Below, piece after piece: positions 39,347 through 48,423 of a DNA stretch of 64,000 nt (its first letter is position 1; each line of letters begins with the position of its first letter). Below the pieces are notes generated by a model. That model searched no databases. It worked only from the letters and a program-made list of their open reading frames with translations, and was not told the origin of the DNA. Both the position numbers and the translations under genes were made by a program. Source of the stretch: Alkalilimnicola sp. S0819. Its GTDB lineage: Bacteria > Pseudomonadota > Gammaproteobacteria > Nitrococcales > WHIW01. The DNA is taken from NCBI RefSeq assembly GCF_009295635.1, contig NZ_WHIW01000004.1:204192-268191 (forward strand), in the 5' to 3' direction.

Positions 39347-42300
39347 ATGCCGAACAGCAATGCCGCACGGTCGATTGGCCTCGATGCCGTATTGAACGCT
39401 TTTTTCGGGTGCTTCCTTCTGTGGCTCCTGCTGGCTCCCCGGGCCGTGGGGGCCGAGGTGCTGGATGTGGCGTCCCTGGAGCCCAGGCACCGCCTCGGCG
39501 AGGAAGTGCGCTGGCTCCATGACCCGCAAGCCGTTTACGGTGCGGGCCGCCTTCCCGGTGGCGATCTCCCCGCCTGGCGGCCGGTCACCCAGGATGTGGC
39601 CAATTTCGGCTATTCCGAGGACGCCTACTGGTTCCGCCTGAGTCTGCGCAACAGCGGCGACGAAGCCGTGGCGCGACTGCTGGAAGTGGCCTATCCCCTG
39701 CTGGACCAGGTGGATCTGTATTGGCGCGGCGCGCAGGGCAAGTGGCGCGTTTGGCAGACCGGTGATACCCGGCCATTCGATATCCGTCCGGTACGGCACC
39801 GCCATTTCGTGTTTCCGCTGAACATCCCGCCGGGCGAGAGCCTGGAGCTGCGCCTTCGCGTACAGAGCAGCAGCTCCACCCAGGTGCCCTTGGTGCTGTG
39901 GGAGCCCGATGCCTTCTACGTCCACGCCCAGCGTGATAATGCGGTGGTTGCGCTGTACGCCGGCATCATGCTGGCGATGATGCTCTACAACCTGTTCATC
40001 TACATCGGCACCCGCATCCGCGCCTATCTGTATTACGTGGTCTTCATCGGCGCATCGGGCCTATTGATGACCGAATTGCGGGGCTTCACCTATCAGTTTC
40101 TCTGGCCCGAGGCGATCTGGTGGCAGCAGCACGGTATCGCGGTTGTATTGTCGGCGTTGTCGGCGGTGGGCGCCCTGTTCGCCGCGGAGTTCCTGCGCCT
40201 GCGCCGACATGCGCCCTGGATGGACAGGGCACTGCGTGTACAGGCGACGCTGGGCTTTCTGGGTGCGGTGGCCGCCCTGTTTTTCGACTACGCCATCGCA
40301 GTGCGCCTGGGCGTCGTCCTGGTCATACTCTGGGCACCCTTGCTGTTGCTGGCCGGCTTGATCGCCTTGTTGCGCGGCGAGCGTGCGGCCCGATACTACC
40401 TGTTGGCCTGGGTGACCTTCCTGGCGGCCGCGTTCTTCACTGCCATCTACCAGTTCGGCGTCATTCCTCGCGCCTTCGTCGGCGAGTACTCCCTGCTCAT
40501 CGGCTCCGCGCTGGAGGCGCTGCTGCTCTCCTTTGCCCTGGGCGACCGGTTGAATCAGCTTCGCGAGGCCAAGGACACCGCCCAGCGCGAAGCCCTGCGG
40601 AACCTGGGCCGTTATCAGACGCTCTATGAGCGGGCCCGCTACGGCATTTTCACCACCAGCCTGGATGGGCGCATCATCGGCGGCAATCCGGCTTTCGTGG
40701 AAATGTTGGGTTACGACAGCCTCCCCCGGATGCAGCGGGAGGTGGCGGACCTGGAGCGTGATCTGTACCTGCAGCCCGAGGATCGCCGGCGTATGCTCGC
40801 CGAACTCGATCAGCGGGGGCAGGTGCATGCCTTCGAGACGCGCATGCGCCGACGCGACGGCACACCGGTCTGGGTCGCCATCTCGGCCCATCGCCTGGGG
40901 CAGGGTGAGGACGGCCACATCGAAGGCTCGCTGCTCGATATCACCGAGCGCAAGCAACGTGAAGCGGCCGAACGGGCGCGGGCCCTGGCCGAGAAGGAGA
41001 AGGAAGCCGCCAAGGCCGCCGCCCAGGCGAAGAGCAGTTTCCTCTCCAATATGAGCCACGAGATCCGCACCCCGCTCACCGCCGTGATCGGGTATGGCGA
41101 GTACCTGTTGGAGCCGGCGCTGGATCCGGCGCGGCGCGAGCAGTTCGCCCGCACCATCGTGCGCAGCGGCAAGCATCTGCTCGCCTTGCTCAACGACGTG
41201 CTGGATCTGTCCAAGATCGAGGCCGAGCGACTGCGTGTGGAATGCCTGCCCGTGAGCCTGTTCAGGCAGATGGCCGATGTGCAGTCGGTATTCGAGGTTC
41301 GAGCCCGGGAACGGGGTCTGGGTTTCCGCCTGGTTTACCACTGGCCCCTGCCCGAGACCATCAGCACCGACCCTACCCGGCTGCGCCAGATTCTCTACAA
41401 TCTTTGCGGCAACGCCATGAAGTTCACCGAGCGTGGTGGCGTGACCCTGGAAGTGCGCTGCCAGCCGGAGACGAACCGCCTGAGCATCGCCGTGGTGGAT
41501 ACCGGCATCGGCATTCCCGCGTACAAGCAGCGGCAGATCTTCCAGGCCTTTACCCAGGCTGATGTGTCCACCACCCGCCGTCATGGTGGCACGGGGCTGG
41601 GCTTGACCATCTCCCGCCAACTGGCCGAGCGCATGGGCGGCGAGCTGCGCTGCAGCAGCGAGCCGGGCTTGGGCAGCCGCTTCGAGCTCGAGCTGCCCAC
41701 CGGGGATCTCGAAGGAGTGCGCCTGGTGCATGACGTGCCGCACACGCCGCGCGCGGAGCTGGCCGACGAGCAGGCCGTCAGGGTGCCGCAGTTGCGCGGC
41801 AGCATTCTCCATGCCGAAGATAACCCGGACAGCCGTGAGCTGGTCGCCATGATGGTGCGGCGCACCGGCGCCGAGATCGTCTGCGTGGCCGATGGCGCCG
41901 AGGCCGTGGCCCGTGCCTGGGAGCGCCCCTATGATCTGGTGCTGATGGACGTGCAGATGCCGGTGCTGGACGGCTTCGGCGCACTGGCCGAGTTGCGTGC
42001 CCAGGGTTTTGGCGCGCCGGTGGTGGCGTTGACCGCCAATGTCATGGCCGAGGACCGGGTCCGCTATCACCAGGCGGGCTTCATCGCCTGTGAACCCAAG
42101 CCGATCCGCCGCGAGAGCTTCTATCGATTGCTGGCGCGGCATCTGCCGGCCGCTACAGCGGCGGGCGCGGCACTGCGCGGCCGGGTGCTGCTCGCCGAGG
42201 ACAACCCGGACAACCAGGCCCTGATCCGCTGGCAGCTGGAGACGCTCGGTGCGGAGGTGCTGGTCGCGAGCGATGGCGAGCAGGCTCTGGCCCTGGCCGA

Positions 42301-42979
42301 GAGCGGCGAGATCGAGCTGGTGCTCCTGGATCTGGACATGCCGGTACTCGATGGCGCGACCGCCGCCCGCCGCCTGCACGCCCGCCAACCCGAATTACCC
42401 GTGTATCTGCTCACCGCCACCGACGCCGCGGAAGCCCGCCGTGTCGCCGCCGAGTGCGGTTGCCTCGGCAGCCTCGGCAAGCCCCTGGATGCGCAGGCAC
42501 TGCGCGAGGTGCTGGCCCGGCATCTGCGCGCCGAGGCCTGCGCGCCGCCGTCGGAACCACCGACGCCCCCCGCCCAGGACTACGATGATCTTTCCGATCT
42601 GATTCAGCGTTTCGTGGATGGGCTGCCGGAGACGCTGCGCGCCATGGATTCCGCGCGGGCCGCGCGGGATTGGGCCGCGCTGCGCAGCCTGGCGCATCAG
42701 TTGAAGGGCGCGGGCGGCAGTTTCGGGCATCCCGAGCTCAGCCGTCTGGCCGCATCGCGGTTGTATTGTCGGCGTTGTCGGCGGTGGGCGCCCTGTTCGC
42801 CGCGGAGTTCCTGCGCCTGCGCCGACATGCGCCCTGGATGGACAGGGCACTGCGTGTACAGGCGACGCTGGGCTTTCTGGGTGCGGTGGCCGCCCTGTTT
42901 TTCGACTACGCCATCGCAGTGCGCCTGGGCGTCGTCCTGGTCATACTCTGGGCACCCTTGCTGTTGCTGGCCGGCTTGA
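39347..42979 (+). CDS. Hybrid sensor histidine kinase (7TMR-DISM/PAS/HisKA/HATPase/REC-REC/HPt), C-terminus altered by duplication
   Basis: A 1,210-residue reading frame. In order: signal sequence (about 15-37), 7TMR-DISM extracellular domain (40-190), seven-helix membrane part (about 200-400), PAS (420-530), coiled coil, HisKA with His571 in MSHEIRTPL, HATPase (N box NLCGNAMKF near 685), receiver 1 (phosphoacceptor D in LVLMDVQMP near 866), receiver 2 (LVLLDLDMP near 991), and HPt (AHQLKGAGGSFGH near 1117). The last native codon is at 42753; after that the frame enters the shifted second repeat unit and adds about 75 foreign residues (SRLYCRRCRRW...). Joining 39347-42753 to 45372-45468 restores a 1,167-residue protein, so only the last 32 native residues are lost. 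A complete phosphorelay in one membrane protein; the stimulus is unknown. Confidence 0.9.
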   Translation: MPNSNAARSIGLDAVLNAFFGCFLLWLLLAPRAVGAEVLDVASLEPRHRLGEEVRWLHDPQAVYGAGRLPGGDLPAWRPVTQDVANFGYSEDAYWFRLSLRNSGDEAVARLLEVAYPLLDQVDLYWRGAQGKWRVWQTGDTRPFDIRPVRHRHFVFPLNIPPGESLELRLRVQSSSSTQVPLVLWEPDAFYVHAQRDNAVVALYAGIMLAMMLYNLFIYIGTRIRAYLYYVVFIGASGLLMTELRGFTYQFLWPEAIWWQQHGIAVVLSALSAVGALFAAEFLRLRRHAPWMDRALRVQATLGFLGAVAALFFDYAIAVRLGVVLVILWAPLLLLAGLIALLRGERAARYYLLAWVTFLAAAFFTAIYQFGVIPRAFVGEYSLLIGSALEALLLSFALGDRLNQLREAKDTAQREALRNLGRYQTLYERARYGIFTTSLDGRIIGGNPAFVEMLGYDSLPRMQREVADLERDLYLQPEDRRRMLAELDQRGQVHAFETRMRRRDGTPVWVAISAHRLGQGEDGHIEGSLLDITERKQREAAERARALAEKEKEAAKAAAQAKSSFLSNMSHEIRTPLTAVIGYGEYLLEPALDPARREQFARTIVRSGKHLLALLNDVLDLSKIEAERLRVECLPVSLFRQMADVQSVFEVRARERGLGFRLVYHWPLPETISTDPTRLRQILYNLCGNAMKFTERGGVTLEVRCQPETNRLSIAVVDTGIGIPAYKQRQIFQAFTQADVSTTRRHGGTGLGLTISRQLAERMGGELRCSSEPGLGSRFELELPTGDLEGVRLVHDVPHTPRAELADEQAVRVPQLRGSILHAEDNPDSRELVAMMVRRTGAEIVCVADGAEAVARAWERPYDLVLMDVQMPVLDGFGALAELRAQGFGAPVVALTANVMAEDRVRYHQAGFIACEPKPIRRESFYRLLARHLPAATAAGAALRGRVLLAEDNPDNQALIRWQLETLGAEVLVASDGEQALALAESGEIELVLLDLDMPVLDGATAARRLHARQPELPVYLLTATDAAEARRVAAECGCLGSLGKPLDAQALREVLARHLRAEACAPPSEPPTPPAQDYDDLSDLIQRFVDGLPETLRAMDSARAARDWAALRSLAHQLKGAGGSFGHPELSRLAASRLYCRRCRRWAPCSPRSSCACADMRPGWTGHCVYRRRWAFWVRWPPCFSTTPSQCAWASSWSYSGHPCCCWPA
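40136..42753 (+). repeat. Tandem duplication of 2,618 bp, unit 1
   Basis: The first unit of a head-to-tail direct repeat covering the kinase gene from the membrane region to the HPt domain. Unit 2 follows with no intervening base. I find one difference between units: A at 42198 here is G at 44816 in unit 2. At the junction the outgoing sequence ends GGCCGC and the incoming begins ATCGCGG. Neither flank shares a base across the breakpoint, so there is no microhomology. The unit length is not a multiple of three. Confidence 0.95.
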
Positions 42980-45371
42980 TCGCCTTGTTGCGCGGCGAGC
43001 GTGCGGCCCGATACTACCTGTTGGCCTGGGTGACCTTCCTGGCGGCCGCGTTCTTCACTGCCATCTACCAGTTCGGCGTCATTCCTCGCGCCTTCGTCGG
43101 CGAGTACTCCCTGCTCATCGGCTCCGCGCTGGAGGCGCTGCTGCTCTCCTTTGCCCTGGGCGACCGGTTGAATCAGCTTCGCGAGGCCAAGGACACCGCC
43201 CAGCGCGAAGCCCTGCGGAACCTGGGCCGTTATCAGACGCTCTATGAGCGGGCCCGCTACGGCATTTTCACCACCAGCCTGGATGGGCGCATCATCGGCG
43301 GCAATCCGGCTTTCGTGGAAATGTTGGGTTACGACAGCCTCCCCCGGATGCAGCGGGAGGTGGCGGACCTGGAGCGTGATCTGTACCTGCAGCCCGAGGA
43401 TCGCCGGCGTATGCTCGCCGAACTCGATCAGCGGGGGCAGGTGCATGCCTTCGAGACGCGCATGCGCCGACGCGACGGCACACCGGTCTGGGTCGCCATC
43501 TCGGCCCATCGCCTGGGGCAGGGTGAGGACGGCCACATCGAAGGCTCGCTGCTCGATATCACCGAGCGCAAGCAACGTGAAGCGGCCGAACGGGCGCGGG
43601 CCCTGGCCGAGAAGGAGAAGGAAGCCGCCAAGGCCGCCGCCCAGGCGAAGAGCAGTTTCCTCTCCAATATGAGCCACGAGATCCGCACCCCGCTCACCGC
43701 CGTGATCGGGTATGGCGAGTACCTGTTGGAGCCGGCGCTGGATCCGGCGCGGCGCGAGCAGTTCGCCCGCACCATCGTGCGCAGCGGCAAGCATCTGCTC
43801 GCCTTGCTCAACGACGTGCTGGATCTGTCCAAGATCGAGGCCGAGCGACTGCGTGTGGAATGCCTGCCCGTGAGCCTGTTCAGGCAGATGGCCGATGTGC
43901 AGTCGGTATTCGAGGTTCGAGCCCGGGAACGGGGTCTGGGTTTCCGCCTGGTTTACCACTGGCCCCTGCCCGAGACCATCAGCACCGACCCTACCCGGCT
44001 GCGCCAGATTCTCTACAATCTTTGCGGCAACGCCATGAAGTTCACCGAGCGTGGTGGCGTGACCCTGGAAGTGCGCTGCCAGCCGGAGACGAACCGCCTG
44101 AGCATCGCCGTGGTGGATACCGGCATCGGCATTCCCGCGTACAAGCAGCGGCAGATCTTCCAGGCCTTTACCCAGGCTGATGTGTCCACCACCCGCCGTC
44201 ATGGTGGCACGGGGCTGGGCTTGACCATCTCCCGCCAACTGGCCGAGCGCATGGGCGGCGAGCTGCGCTGCAGCAGCGAGCCGGGCTTGGGCAGCCGCTT
44301 CGAGCTCGAGCTGCCCACCGGGGATCTCGAAGGAGTGCGCCTGGTGCATGACGTGCCGCACACGCCGCGCGCGGAGCTGGCCGACGAGCAGGCCGTCAGG
44401 GTGCCGCAGTTGCGCGGCAGCATTCTCCATGCCGAAGATAACCCGGACAGCCGTGAGCTGGTCGCCATGATGGTGCGGCGCACCGGCGCCGAGATCGTCT
44501 GCGTGGCCGATGGCGCCGAGGCCGTGGCCCGTGCCTGGGAGCGCCCCTATGATCTGGTGCTGATGGACGTGCAGATGCCGGTGCTGGACGGCTTCGGCGC
44601 ACTGGCCGAGTTGCGTGCCCAGGGTTTTGGCGCGCCGGTGGTGGCGTTGACCGCCAATGTCATGGCCGAGGACCGGGTCCGCTATCACCAGGCGGGCTTC
44701 ATCGCCTGTGAACCCAAGCCGATCCGCCGCGAGAGCTTCTATCGATTGCTGGCGCGGCATCTGCCGGCCGCTACAGCGGCGGGCGCGGCACTGCGCGGCC
44801 GGGTGCTGCTCGCCGGGGACAACCCGGACAACCAGGCCCTGATCCGCTGGCAGCTGGAGACGCTCGGTGCGGAGGTGCTGGTCGCGAGCGATGGCGAGCA
44901 GGCTCTGGCCCTGGCCGAGAGCGGCGAGATCGAGCTGGTGCTCCTGGATCTGGACATGCCGGTACTCGATGGCGCGACCGCCGCCCGCCGCCTGCACGCC
45001 CGCCAACCCGAATTACCCGTGTATCTGCTCACCGCCACCGACGCCGCGGAAGCCCGCCGTGTCGCCGCCGAGTGCGGTTGCCTCGGCAGCCTCGGCAAGC
45101 CCCTGGATGCGCAGGCACTGCGCGAGGTGCTGGCCCGGCATCTGCGCGCCGAGGCCTGCGCGCCGCCGTCGGAACCACCGACGCCCCCCGCCCAGGACTA
45201 CGATGATCTTTCCGATCTGATTCAGCGTTTCGTGGATGGGCTGCCGGAGACGCTGCGCGCCATGGATTCCGCGCGGGCCGCGCGGGATTGGGCCGCGCTG
45301 CGCAGCCTGGCGCATCAGTTGAAGGGCGCGGGCGGCAGTTTCGGGCATCCCGAGCTCAGCCGTCTGGCCGC
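42754..45371 (+). repeat. Tandem duplication of 2,618 bp, unit 2
   Basis: The second unit, identical to unit 1 except for A42198 to G44816, which changes Glu to Gly in the second receiver domain (LLAEDN to LLAGDN). That glutamate is one of the acidic pair that binds Mg2+ in receivers. After 45371 the unique 3' end of the gene continues to the stop at 45468. Confidence 0.95.
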
Positions 45372-45468
45372 CGGACTGGGCAAGGCGGTGAAGGCCGGCG
45401 ATCCCTCGGCGGTGGACCAACAGTTGGCGGCGCTGCGCGAGGCGGTGGCGCGTGCCGGCAAGGGCTGA
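42754..45468 (+). pseudogene. 5'-truncated second copy of the hybrid kinase gene
   Basis: The correct kinase frame is open from the junction to the native stop at 45468 and encodes the last membrane helices, PAS, HisKA, HATPase, both receivers and the complete HPt domain. It lacks the promoter region, signal sequence, DISM sensor domain and first helices. The frame continues upstream to 42670 only by reading shifted unit-1 sequence. The first in-frame ATG inside is at 42838 (MDRALRVQATLGFL), with no obvious ribosome binding site. It may be silent, or made at low level as a truncated kinase. Receiver 2 carries the Glu-to-Gly change. Confidence 0.82.
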
Positions 45469-45790
45469 GGGAAGCAGACGGGCAGAGGGCGCGGCAACGG
45501 AGCAGCCGCGCACGGGAAAATGCGACGATGTGCTCGGCATCACCCGCCGCTCGGTGGGCTTTCATCAGGGGGTGGGGCGCGGCGCCGTGCTCTTCAGGGG
45601 CGATATGCGCGCCATGCGCATACGCTTTCCCGGCGGCCGTCCCTCGCCCCTTTTCCCGGGCGAATCGTGAGGGGCACGAGCCCTTGGTGTGGCAGTCAGC
45701 GCCCGAGGAGATGGCTCAGGGGAGGTGAGCAGTGCTTCTCCCCAGTGTTCGGTTGCCGTGGGTCGCCGGCCACCGGCGCCGGGAAATCCC
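45469..45790. other. Non-coding gap between convergent kinase and ribA genes
   Basis: This 322-bp stretch separates the kinase stop from the ribA stop. Short open frames cross it on both strands, but none has a ribosome binding site, recognisable domain or consistent third-position GC pattern. I see no strong hairpin with a T-tract, no tRNA and no riboswitch that I can name. Confidence 0.6.
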
Positions 45791-46444
45791 TCAAGCCTGC
45801 TCCGGGTCGTCCAGGGCGAGGCTATGGCCCAGCCGCTGCTGTTTGGTGCGCAGATACTCGCGGTTTTCGGGGTTGGGCGCTATGCGCAGCGGAATGCGCG
45901 CGTCGATGCGCAGACCCAGCGACTCCAGTTCGGCGAACTTGAGCGGGTTGTTGGAGATCAGCCGCAGGCTCTCCACGCCCAGATCGCGCAGGATGGTGAC
46001 GCCGGCATCGTAGCTGCGCGCATCCACCGCCAGGCCCAGCGCCTCGTTGGCCTGCACCGTGTCATAGCCCCGGTCCTGCAGCGCATAGGCGCGCAACTTG
46101 GCGCTCAGACCGATGCCCCGGCCCTCGTGGCCGCGCAGGTAGACCAGCACACCCCGGCCCTCCTCGGTCATCATCGCCAGCGCCCGGTCCAGTTGCTCGC
46201 CACAGTCACAGCGCAGCGAACCGAAGACATCGCCGGTCAGGCATTCGGAGTGCAGCCGAACCAGCACTCCCTCCTGCCCGCGCACCTCGCCCCGCACCAG
46301 CACCATGTGCTCCGTCTGATCCGTGCGGTTGCGGTAGATGTGCGCGGTGAACTCGCCATGCCGGGTAGGCAGGCGGGCGGTGGCCACATGGGTCACGTCG
46401 CCGGGCGCGCCGGTTCCTGGGGTGTCGTCCTGATCGCTGCTCAT
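45791..46444 (-). CDS. ribA: GTP cyclohydrolase II RibA
   Basis: A 217-residue enzyme for the first committed step of riboflavin synthesis. The ATG at 46444 begins MSSDQDDTPGTG; the much longer frame upstream is a shadow of the pirin gene. The zinc-binding cysteines are in CLTGDVFGSLRCDCGEQL near residue 65, followed by YLRGHEGRGIGL near 103 and YDTVQANEALG near 127, all diagnostic. It is the single-domain RibA, not the RibBA fusion. It follows the pirin gene by 23 nt on the same strand. Confidence 0.96.
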   Translation of the reverse strand: MSSDQDDTPGTGAPGDVTHVATARLPTRHGEFTAHIYRNRTDQTEHMVLVRGEVRGQEGVLVRLHSECLTGDVFGSLRCDCGEQLDRALAMMTEEGRGVLVYLRGHEGRGIGLSAKLRAYALQDRGYDTVQANEALGLAVDARSYDAGVTILRDLGVESLRLISNNPLKFAELESLGLRIDARIPLRIAPNPENREYLRTKQQRLGHSLALDDPEQA

Positions 46445-46467
46445 ACTGAATGTCCTGTGGGGCCGGC

Positions 46468-47307
46468 TCAACCCGTGAGCCGGCCGTCCCGGTAGTCCTG
46501 CAGTGCTTGTTCCAACTCTTCCACGGTGTTCATCACGAAGGGACCGTACTGGCGGATGGGTTCGCCCAGTGGTTTCGCGGCCAGCACCAGGACGCGCCCG
46601 CCCTGATCCGCGGCGCTCATGTCTATCGAGTCGCCGTCCCCCAGCACCACCATCTGGCCGCGGCGGATGCCTCGACCGCCGAACACCAGCTCGCCCTCGA
46701 ACACATAGGCCAGCGCCGTGTGCGTCGTGGGAATTGGCAGGCTGAGCTCGGCGCCGGCGGTGAGCGCCGCGTCCAGCACCATGGGTTCGGTGGCGATGCC
46801 GTGCACCGCGCCCTGGGTGGTGCCGCCCGCATGGGCCAGTTCTCCGGCGATGAGCTTGACCCGGGCGCCGGGCAGGTCCACCACTGGGATTTCCCCGGGC
46901 GTGATGTCCCGATAGCTGGCCGGTTTCATCTTCTCCGCCGCCGGCAGATTGATCCACAACTGGAAGCCATGCATGCGCCCGGCCTCCTGCTGGGGCATCT
47001 CGGAATGGATGATACCCCGTCCGGCGGTCATCCATTGTACGCCACCGCTCTCCAGCAGGCCCTGGTTGCCCAGATGGTCCTCGTGGAGCATGCGCCCCTC
47101 GAGCATGTAGGTCACCGTCTCGAAACCCCGGTGGGGGTGGGCGGGGAAACCGGCGATGTAGTCATCGGCCCGCTCGGAGTTGAACTCGTCGAGCATCAGG
47201 AACGGATCCAGCGGCTGCTGGGGGTTGAGAATGCGCAGCAGTTTCACGCCGGCGCCGTCGGAGGCGGGCTGGCCGTTGAGGATATGCCGTACTTCGCGCG
47301 TTTTCAT
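46468..47307 (-). CDS. Pirin family protein
   Basis: A 279-residue bicupin. The ATG at 47307 follows GGGAGG closely. The N-terminal cupin carries the metal ligands in HPHRGFETVTYML near residue 57, HEDHLGN near 75 and HSEMPQ near 101. The C-terminal cupin begins about 165. Bacterial pirins are iron-binding proteins, some with quercetinase activity; the substrate here is unknown. Upstream lies a 13-bp-arm palindrome, and beyond it a second pirin-like gene on the same strand. Confidence 0.93.
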   Translation of the reverse strand: MKTREVRHILNGQPASDGAGVKLLRILNPQQPLDPFLMLDEFNSERADDYIAGFPAHPHRGFETVTYMLEGRMLHEDHLGNQGLLESGGVQWMTAGRGIIHSEMPQQEAGRMHGFQLWINLPAAEKMKPASYRDITPGEIPVVDLPGARVKLIAGELAHAGGTTQGAVHGIATEPMVLDAALTAGAELSLPIPTTHTALAYVFEGELVFGGRGIRRGQMVVLGDGDSIDMSAADQGGRVLVLAAKPLGEPIRQYGPFVMNTVEELEQALQDYRDGRLTG

Positions 47308-47372
47308 GGGAGCCTCCCGTGGCTTGTGCCTTGACTTGCACACAGCTTACCGCCTGGCCAGGGTGCGAAGGG

Positions 47373-47403
47373 GTGCCGAAAATGACTGTTTCATTTTCGG
47401 CAC
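47373..47403. repeat. Perfect palindrome between the two pirin genes
   Basis: GTGCCGAAAATGA (47373-47385) and its exact complement TCATTTTCGGCAC (47391-47403) flank a 5-base centre. It lies 11 nt past the stop of the upstream pirin gene and about 65 bp before the start of the downstream one. There is no T-tract on the minus strand, so it is either a transcript-end hairpin or a dyad operator for a dimeric regulator controlling the pirin-ribA unit. Confidence 0.75.
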
Positions 47404-47414
47404 TAATTATCGCC

Positions 47415-48338
47415 TCACGGGTACTTCACCGGTGCCGGCTTGGGCCCCGGCAGGGGCAGCGGGTCGTGCTCATCGGGCACGGCGGCGAAACGCCCGGCCG
47501 CCCAATCGGCCTTGGCCTGCTCGATGCTCGCTCGTTCGCTGGCGACGAAGTTCCACCAGATGTGCCGATGGCCATCCAACGGTGCGCCGCCCAGCAGCAT
47601 GGCGTGCACCGGGCCCGTCTCGGCATGCAGCTCCACGGGCGTGCCAGGGGCGAGGACCAGCAGTTCGCCCGCTTCGTAGGCAGTGTCGGCGTCGGCGGGC
47701 AGACGGCCGGCGAGCAGATACAGGGCGCGTTCCTCGTGCTCGGCGGGGAAGGTGAAGCGGGCCCCGGCCTGCAGCGACAGTTCAGCGTAGAACAGCGGGG
47801 AATGGGTGGTCACCGGCGAGCGTTCCCCGGCCCAGTCTCCCGCGATCAGTGTGAGGCGCGCACCGTCCTGCTCGATGCGGGGCAGCTCTTCACGGCCATG
47901 ATGGGCGAAGCTGGGGGCTGTTGCCTCCAGGTCCCGCGGCAGCGCCACCCAGGCCTGCAGCCCGTAGAGTTCGTGCTCGCCACGGCGAACGCTGGCAGGG
48001 CTGCGCTCGGAGTGGGCGATGCCCCGGCCGGCGGTCATCCAATTTACCTCGCCCGGGCGTATGGGCTGCACCGTGCCCAGGCTGTCCCGGTGCAGCAGCT
48101 CGCCGCTGAACAGCCAGGTCACGGTAGCCAGGCCGATATGGGGATGGGCCGGCACGTCCAGGCCCGCGCCCGCGGGGAAGCGGGTAGGGCCCATCCGGTC
48201 CAGGAACACGAAGGGGCCGACCCGGCGGCAGGCCGCCGAGGGCAGGGCACGCTGCACGTCGAAATGCTCGCCCAGTTTGCCGGGTCGCGGCTGGATCCGG
48301 GTCAGAACCCGGGGGTCGCCGGCTGTGTCTGTGTTCAT
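47415..48338 (-). CDS. Pirin-like bicupin protein
   Basis: A 307-residue protein starting at the ATG at 48338 (MNTDTAGDPRVLTRI) after GAGG; an ATG 11 codons further upstream is the alternative. The pirin N-terminal cupin is clear: PFVFLDRMGPTRFPAG, then PAHPHIGLATVTWLFSGEL with metal-site histidines, HRDSLG and HSERSP. The C-terminal pirin_C cupin begins around 180 (LPRDLE...HGREELP). It differs enough from the neighbouring pirin to be an old paralogue rather than a recent copy. The function is unknown. Confidence 0.9.
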   Translation of the reverse strand: MNTDTAGDPRVLTRIQPRPGKLGEHFDVQRALPSAACRRVGPFVFLDRMGPTRFPAGAGLDVPAHPHIGLATVTWLFSGELLHRDSLGTVQPIRPGEVNWMTAGRGIAHSERSPASVRRGEHELYGLQAWVALPRDLEATAPSFAHHGREELPRIEQDGARLTLIAGDWAGERSPVTTHSPLFYAELSLQAGARFTFPAEHEERALYLLAGRLPADADTAYEAGELLVLAPGTPVELHAETGPVHAMLLGGAPLDGHRHIWWNFVASERASIEQAKADWAAGRFAAVPDEHDPLPLPGPKPAPVKYP

Positions 48339-48423
48339 GCTGATGCCTCGCCGAGTGCGTTCATCGTTCATGTTACTACCGCGATGGCTGTGCAGGCACG
48401 GCGTATGGCCCGGGTCTTGTCTG

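Noticed and set aside
40061..42388. A 775-residue open frame antisense to the kinase gene, with a twin at 42697-45006
   Set aside because: It mirrors the GC-rich sense gene codon for codon, has no start signal or known domain and is repeated only because the DNA is. It is a shadow frame of high-GC coding sequence.
45660..45760. A riboswitch-like GAGG/CAGG-rich stretch near ribA
   Set aside because: It is downstream of ribA, not upstream, and I could not fit it to an FMN, SAH or other consensus structure.
45520..45942. A possible small gene between the kinase and ribA
   Set aside because: The frame runs into ribA antisense, is Arg-rich and has no ribosome binding site or family match.
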